From NCBI GenBank assembly GCA_023251695.1, contig JAHEYE010000108.1, positions 1 to 10,392 on the forward strand: a DNA stretch of 10,392 bases. Direction: 5' to 3'. The position numbers were made by a program, and so were the translations under genes. Shown in pieces: positions 6,999 through 10,392 of the stretch. Positions within the stretch are counted from its first letter, which is position 1; the number at the start of each line of letters is the position of its first letter. The stretch is from Sphingobacteriaceae bacterium. Lineage in GTDB: Bacteria; Bacteroidota; Bacteroidia; B-17B0; Aurantibacillaceae. The notes under the pieces are model-generated. The model was not told the origin of the DNA. It searched no databases and was given only the letters and a program-made list of their open reading frames with translations.

Positions 6999-7017
6999 TT
7001 AACAATTTCATTGTTAA
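6999..7017. repeat. Perfect inverted repeat, 8-base arms
   Basis: TTAACAAT (6999-7006) and ATTGTTAA (7010-7017) are exact inverted copies around a three-base centre, TTC. It lies in the 122-base gap between two minus-strand genes, just upstream of the candidate promoter at 6949-6981 and downstream of the stop at 7051. It could be a protein-binding operator for the gene at 6928, or part of the 3' end of the gene at 7051. The stem is too AT-rich to be a strong terminator. Confidence 0.55.
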
Positions 7018-7038
7018 AAAGCCCACCTAATTGCTTTT
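7017..7038 (-). terminator. Weak intrinsic-terminator-like hairpin after the BtuF-like gene
   Basis: Read on the minus strand, AAAAGC (7033-7038) pairs with GCTTTT (7017-7022) across a ten-base loop, the T run being part of the stem and one base longer. It begins 12 bases after the TAG stop at 7051. Only two G-C pairs support the stem, so this is a weak call. The inverted repeat at 6999-7017 follows immediately and may add to it. Confidence 0.3.
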
Positions 7039-7050
7039 AAAACGATAAAA

Positions 7051-7830
7051 CTACTTCAAATTCATGCTTTCGAGGTAAGCCGGCGCATACTGCAATCGGC
7101 TTCCGTACCAACTGAACATTTCGCCGTCAACCAACATTATTTGAGCATCGGGACAAATTTGTCTGAATTCTTCCATGTGTTTTTCTTTAAACGGGAATGG
7201 TTCGGAAGATAAAAATATATAATCAGGCGCTGCAGACTTAATTTGGGATGCATTTAATTCGGGATAACGGCTCAAATAAGAGAACACATTTATTATTCCG
7301 AGTTTTCCGAGTAAATAATTAATAAAAGTATTGGAAGCCGCGGCCATAAATGGATCATACCAGATAAAATATGCTGCTTTTTTACCCTTAAAATTTGAAA
7401 CATCAAGTTGGGCGAAATTCTCTTGTATATGTTTTATTATTTCGCGAGCCACTTCCTGCTTACTTGTTATTTCGCCTAAAGATGAAATCATATCGTATGC
7501 ATCACTTAAATCGTAAATATCGCTTAGCCAAACGGGAAATTCTTTACGCAGCTCTTCAATCTGACTTTGTTCGTTTTCTTCCTTGTTCCCTATAATCAAA
7601 TCAGGTTTTAATTCCCGGATTTTATCCATGTTAAGTTTTTTCGTTCCCCCTACTATTTCAATCTTTCTATACATTTCGTCGGGGTGAACACAGAATTTAG
7701 TAATACCAACCAATTCCTTTCGCAAACCCAAATCCCATAACAATTCTGATTGCGATGGGACAATGGAAATAATCCGCTGCGGAATTCCTTCTAATTCCAA
7801 TTTATATCCCGTTTGGTCAGTAACTATCAT
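7051..7830 (-). CDS. BtuF-like helical-backbone metal receptor protein without signal peptide
   Basis: A 259-residue protein of the periplasmic binding protein family that holds cobalamin or ferric-siderophore receptors (BtuF/FhuD type, long-helix backbone). PQRIISIVPSQSELLWDLGL at 18-37 is the usual N-lobe start; VGGTKK (60-65) and LKPDLIIGNKEEN (74-86) follow. A long helical linker spans about 120-145, and the C-lobe includes AAYFIWYDPF (152-161), APDYIFLSSEPFPF (201-214) and DGEMFSWYGSRL (235-246). The protein begins directly with the binding-protein fold (VTDQTGYKLEL) and has no signal peptide or lipobox. The ATG at 7830 looks right because homologs I know start at this point. A cytoplasmic member would not serve an ABC importer in the normal way; no importer genes are adjacent. 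Binding of a corrinoid or other cofactor inside the cell is possible but unproven. It is divergent from the EamA gene; a poor -7-like box (GATATTTG on the minus strand, 7854-7861) lies upstream. Confidence 0.85.
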   Translation of the reverse strand: MIVTDQTGYKLELEGIPQRIISIVPSQSELLWDLGLRKELVGITKFCVHPDEMYRKIEIVGGTKKLNMDKIRELKPDLIIGNKEENEQSQIEELRKEFPVWLSDIYDLSDAYDMISSLGEITSKQEVAREIIKHIQENFAQLDVSNFKGKKAAYFIWYDPFMAAASNTFINYLLGKLGIINVFSYLSRYPELNASQIKSAAPDYIFLSSEPFPFKEKHMEEFRQICPDAQIMLVDGEMFSWYGSRLQYAPAYLESMNLK

Positions 7831-7847
7831 TTTTTCATTCCTGATTT

Positions 7848-8783
7848 ATGCAACAAATATCCAAAATTTTCCTGCATCTTTGTGTACCTGTGACAAACAC
7901 TTTAAAAGCTCATATTTCTTTATTTGCCGCACAGGTAATTTACGCCTTAAATTATTCTATTGCAAAAGATTTAATGCCCACTCACATTGGTCCTTTAGCT
8001 TTAGTATTATTGCGAATTACTGGGGCCGGTTTATTATTCTGGATTCTATCTTTATTCGTTAAAAAAGAACCTTTGCTTAAAGGTGATTTAAAAAAAATGG
8101 CCATTCTTGCACTGTTCGGGGTTTTTCTTAATCAGGTGTTTTTTATTTATGGATTAAGCCTTACAAAACCAATTAACTCAGCCATTATCATGATTTCAAA
8201 TCCCATAATGGTCATCCTTTTTACTTTAATTGTATTTAAAGAACGGATTACTATTTTGAAAATTGGCGGACTCTCATTAGGAATTGTAGGCGCCGTAACT
8301 TTATTATTGTTTAAAGGAAATTTTGAATTCGGCAGCGAAACGATGACCGGAGATTTAATGACGCTGATTAACGCCACCTCGTGGGCTGTTTTTGTAGTGA
8401 TGGCTAAACCTTACATGCAAAAATACCAGACCATAACAGTTATGAAATGGATATTTTTATTTGGATTTATTTACATGCTGCCCTTTGGGTTCAGTGATAT
8501 TCAAAATGTACAATGGGAAACCTGGGATGGTTCGGTTTGGTTCGGCGTCACATTTGTGGTTGTGGCCACTACTTTTTTAGCTTATTTATTAAATACCTAT
8601 GCGTTAAAGGATTTAAGTCCGTCAGTAGTGAGTATGTATATTTATACTCAGCCTTTTTTGGCAACATTATTTGCTGTATTTTTAGGAAAAGATATACTAA
8701 CCCCCACCAAAATATTATCTGCTGTTTTTATAATTGTAGGCGTATATTTGGTAAGCATGAAACCGAAAGCAATCAAGCAATAA
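7848..8783 (+). CDS. EamA/DMT-family permease
   Basis: A drug/metabolite transporter superfamily protein of 311 residues from the ATG, made of two EamA repeats (about 22-155 and 168-304), each with five predicted membrane helices. The repeat signature at the end of each half is visible: NPIMVILFTLIVFKERI at 118-134 and QPFLATLFAVFLGKDIL at 268-284. Such proteins export or import small metabolites across the inner membrane; the substrate cannot be predicted. Start choice is open. The ATG at 7848 leaves only 17 bases to the divergent ATG at 7830, and the first 16 residues have no EamA character. A GTG at 7890 (giving MTNTLKAHISLF) begins exactly where family members usually begin and would leave 59 bases for two divergent promoters. 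A -7-like CATCTTTG at 7875-7882 precedes that GTG closely. The ATG is kept here as the outer limit. It runs into yicC after 24 bases, same strand. Confidence 0.88.
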   Translation: MQQISKIFLHLCVPVTNTLKAHISLFAAQVIYALNYSIAKDLMPTHIGPLALVLLRITGAGLLFWILSLFVKKEPLLKGDLKKMAILALFGVFLNQVFFIYGLSLTKPINSAIIMISNPIMVILFTLIVFKERITILKIGGLSLGIVGAVTLLLFKGNFEFGSETMTGDLMTLINATSWAVFVVMAKPYMQKYQTITVMKWIFLFGFIYMLPFGFSDIQNVQWETWDGSVWFGVTFVVVATTFLAYLLNTYALKDLSPSVVSMYIYTQPFLATLFAVFLGKDILTPTKILSAVFIIVGVYLVSMKPKAIKQ

Positions 8784-8801
8784 ACTATAAACCATAAACT
8801 T
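8781..8801 (+). repeat. Three tandem heptamers TAAACYW spanning the EamA stop codon
   Basis: TAAACTA, TAAACCA and TAAACTT stand head to tail from 8781 to 8801. The first TAA is the EamA stop codon. Because the unit is 7 bases, the three TAA triplets fall in all three forward frames, closing every frame just before the yicC ATG at 8808. It may be chance slippage in AT-rich DNA. Confidence 0.5.
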
Positions 8802-8807
8802 ATTTTA

Positions 8808-9677
8808 ATGTTAAAATCAATGACCGGCTTTGGTAAAGCCACAAAAGAATTTGAAAAGAGAACTGTGAATGTTGAAATACGCTCACTTAACAGTAAAGGA
8901 ATGGATTTAAGTTTTCGTTTATCCAGTTCTTACCGTGAATTTGAATTGGAATTACGCAGTGAAATTACCCGTTTATTGGAACGCGGAAAAGTGGATTTAT
9001 CAGTTTATGTGGAAAGTAAAGCTGTAGAAACCCCGGTAGAAATTAATTCAGCATTAGCGAAAGAATATCATAAAAAAATAAAACAATTGGCGGGCGAATT
9101 AAACGAACCCGCGGCTGATGTGTTATATCAGATTTTAAAAATGCCGGATGTCTTAAAATCGGAACGCCGTGAAGCGGATGCAAACGAATGGAAAGAAATT
9201 AAATCAGTAATTACCGAAGCGGTTGAATCTTTAAATAAATTCAGATTACAAGAAGGAAAATCCATAGAAAAAGATTTTTCTGATCACCTGAGTGTTATTC
9301 AGAATTGTCTGACTAAGATTATTGAATTGGATAAAAGCCGGATTGCCGGAATAAAAGAACGCATTAAGGGAAATTTAAACGAAGTAATTGGTGCTGATAA
9401 AATTGATGCGAATCGTTTTGAGCAGGAATTGATTTATTATATCGAGAAATTAGATATTAACGAGGAGAAAGTCCGTTTGAAAACACACTTGGATTATTTC
9501 TTAACCACCATGAAAGAACCTTCAGGTGGAAGAAAACTTAATTTTATTGCGCAGGAAATCGGAAGAGAAATTAATACTATTGGTTCGAAAGCCAATCACG
9601 CCGAAATGCAGAAGTTAGTTGTATTAATGAAAGATGAACTGGAAAAAATAAAAGAACAGACCAGCAACGTACTTTAA
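8808..9677 (+). CDS. yicC: YicC family endoribonuclease
   Basis: A 289-residue, full-length YicC/YloC protein. SMTGFG at 4-9 is the family's N-terminal signature, and the YicC-like N domain runs to about 155. The C-terminal DUF1732 domain covers about 205-289, with the conserved RFEQEL (203-208), DINEEKVRLKTH (216-227), GRKLNFIAQE (241-250), REINTIGSKA (253-262) and KEQTSNVL (282-289) blocks all present. Members from E. coli and Bacillus (YicC, YloC) have been described as endoribonucleases acting on RNA, and E. coli YicC has been linked to small-RNA turnover; no membrane segments, so it is cytoplasmic. The ATG at 8808 is the only start giving the MLKSMTGFG N-terminus. No promoter box is evident in the 24-base gap after the EamA gene, so it is probably read from upstream. 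Its stop is 1 base before the TTG start of miaA. In many Bacteroidota I recall gmk following yicC; here it does not. Confidence 0.95.
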   Translation: MLKSMTGFGKATKEFEKRTVNVEIRSLNSKGMDLSFRLSSSYREFELELRSEITRLLERGKVDLSVYVESKAVETPVEINSALAKEYHKKIKQLAGELNEPAADVLYQILKMPDVLKSERREADANEWKEIKSVITEAVESLNKFRLQEGKSIEKDFSDHLSVIQNCLTKIIELDKSRIAGIKERIKGNLNEVIGADKIDANRFEQELIYYIEKLDINEEKVRLKTHLDYFLTTMKEPSGGRKLNFIAQEIGREINTIGSKANHAEMQKLVVLMKDELEKIKEQTSNVL

Positions 9678-9678
9678 T

Positions 9679-10392
9679 TTGAATCCCAATCAAAAATACC
9701 TTGTTGTTATTGCCGGACCGACCGGCGTTGGTAAAACAGCATTGGCTATTCAATTAGCAAAACATTTCAGTACAAAAATAATTTCAGCCGATTCGCGTCA
9801 GTTCTATAAAGAAATGAGCATCGGCACAGCAAAACCTACTCCGGCCGAATTAAAAGAAGCCGAACATTTATTTATTAATTCATTAAGCATTCACGACAGT
9901 TACAGTATTGGAGATTTTGAAAGAGATGCCGTAAAAGCTTTAGAAGAATTATTTCAAGAACATCAGATCGTTTTATTAACGGGCGGTTCAGGTTTATATA
10001 TCAATGCCGTCTTGTATGGGGTTGACGAATTTGAAAACGTTTCGGAACAAACTAAAGAAAAAGTAAGGAAACAATACGAAGAAAAAGGTTTAAGTTGGCT
10101 GCAGGAACAAATTCGTAATTCAGATCCCGATTACTATCAAACGGTTGATATAAATAATCCACAGCGTTTGCAAAGAGCTGTAGAGGTTTGTCTAGAAACA
10201 GGGAAACCCTACTCTACTTTTTTAAGTAACAATAAAAAACAGCGTGATTTCGAAGCAATAAAGATTCTAATCAATACAGATAGAGAAACATTATACGAAC
10301 GCATTAATAAGCGTGTTGATAATATGATTAGCGGCGGTTTGATTGAAGAAGCCAAAGCCTTGATTCCTCACAAAAACCTGAATGCATTAAAT
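9679..10392 (+). CDS. miaA: tRNA dimethylallyltransferase MiaA, C-terminus cut by window end
   Basis: MiaA transfers the dimethylallyl group of DMAPP to N6 of A37 in tRNAs that read codons beginning with U. The frame gives 238 codons to the last base, about three quarters or more of the usual length of around 300. The P-loop GPTGVGKT is at 13-20, SADSRQFYKEMSIGTAKP at 36-53 holds the catalytic-loop Asp38 and the tRNA/DMAPP-binding region, YSIGDFERDA is at 75-84, TGGSGLY at 101-107 and NNPQRLQRAVEV at 159-170. All match the family. The start is TTG at 9679: the frame is open back to a TAA at 9649-9651 without an ATG or GTG, and the next Met (residue 46) lies beyond the P-loop. The gap to the yicC stop is a single base, so translational coupling is likely. 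The tRNA-Gln in this window carries G37 and is not a substrate. Confidence 0.95.
   Translation, partial: MNPNQKYLVVIAGPTGVGKTALAIQLAKHFSTKIISADSRQFYKEMSIGTAKPTPAELKEAEHLFINSLSIHDSYSIGDFERDAVKALEELFQEHQIVLLTGGSGLYINAVLYGVDEFENVSEQTKEKVRKQYEEKGLSWLQEQIRNSDPDYYQTVDINNPQRLQRAVEVCLETGKPYSTFLSNNKKQRDFEAIKILINTDRETLYERINKRVDNMISGGLIEEAKALIPHKNLNALN

Noticed and set aside
7763..8062. Plus-strand 99-codon frame across the divergent start region
   Set aside because: It crosses two genes with strong family matches and has no recognisable content itself.
1..10392. CRISPR array, insertion sequence, toxin-antitoxin pair or defence cluster
   Set aside because: There are no regularly spaced repeats, transposase motifs or small paired toxin genes. 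All larger frames match core or envelope families, or are exported unknowns.

Overview
The window looks like an ordinary chromosomal stretch from a member of the Bacteroidota. The DNA is AT-rich. Starts show no consistent Shine-Dalgarno sequence. A tRNA promoter fits the phylum's TTTG / TAnnTTTG consensus exactly. Several proteins are of Bacteroidota type: a long DUF2723 membrane protein, a short polysaccharide deacetylase, an HMA lipoprotein with a CCQYD tail, a signal-less BtuF-like protein, and a MiaA with an SADSRQFY motif. I cannot place the genome below phylum/class level from sequence alone.

Layout. Positions 1-5321 hold five genes, all on the minus strand and tightly packed. In transcription order they are: a DUF2723 (GT-C / TMEM260-like) integral membrane glycosyltransferase with a TPR-like tail; a class I SAM methyltransferase; a NodB-type polysaccharide deacetylase with a TTG start; a small heavy-metal-binding lipoprotein; and the N-terminus of an exported TPR protein that leaves the window at base 1. 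Gaps are 50, 5, 3 and 36 bases, so this may be one transcription unit, with a predicted promoter just upstream of the DUF2723 gene. Its members mostly act at or beyond the inner membrane, but nothing ties them to one pathway.

Positions 5322-5616 are a divergent control region. It has a promoter facing left, a consensus promoter facing right, a complete tRNA-Gln(UUG) at 5447-5519, and a clear intrinsic terminator at 5546-5571. Positions 5617-6928 hold two exported proteins of unknown function, arranged tail to tail with 4 bases between them. The 122-base gap at 6929-7050 holds a candidate promoter, a perfect inverted repeat and a weak terminator-like hairpin.

Positions 7051-10392 start with a cytoplasmic BtuF-like helical-backbone metal-receptor protein on the minus strand. 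It is divergent from a plus-strand run of an EamA-family permease, a YicC endoribonuclease and the first 238 codons of miaA (TTG start, truncated by the window end). YicC and MiaA are both RNA-metabolism genes and are only 1 base apart.

I see no mobile element, CRISPR array, toxin-antitoxin pair, phage gene or defence cluster. The points most worth a second look are the two unknown secreted proteins, the DUF2723 transferase and its neighbours, the orphan BtuF-like protein, two forced TTG starts, and small intergenic repeats. No convincing undescribed multi-gene system is present.
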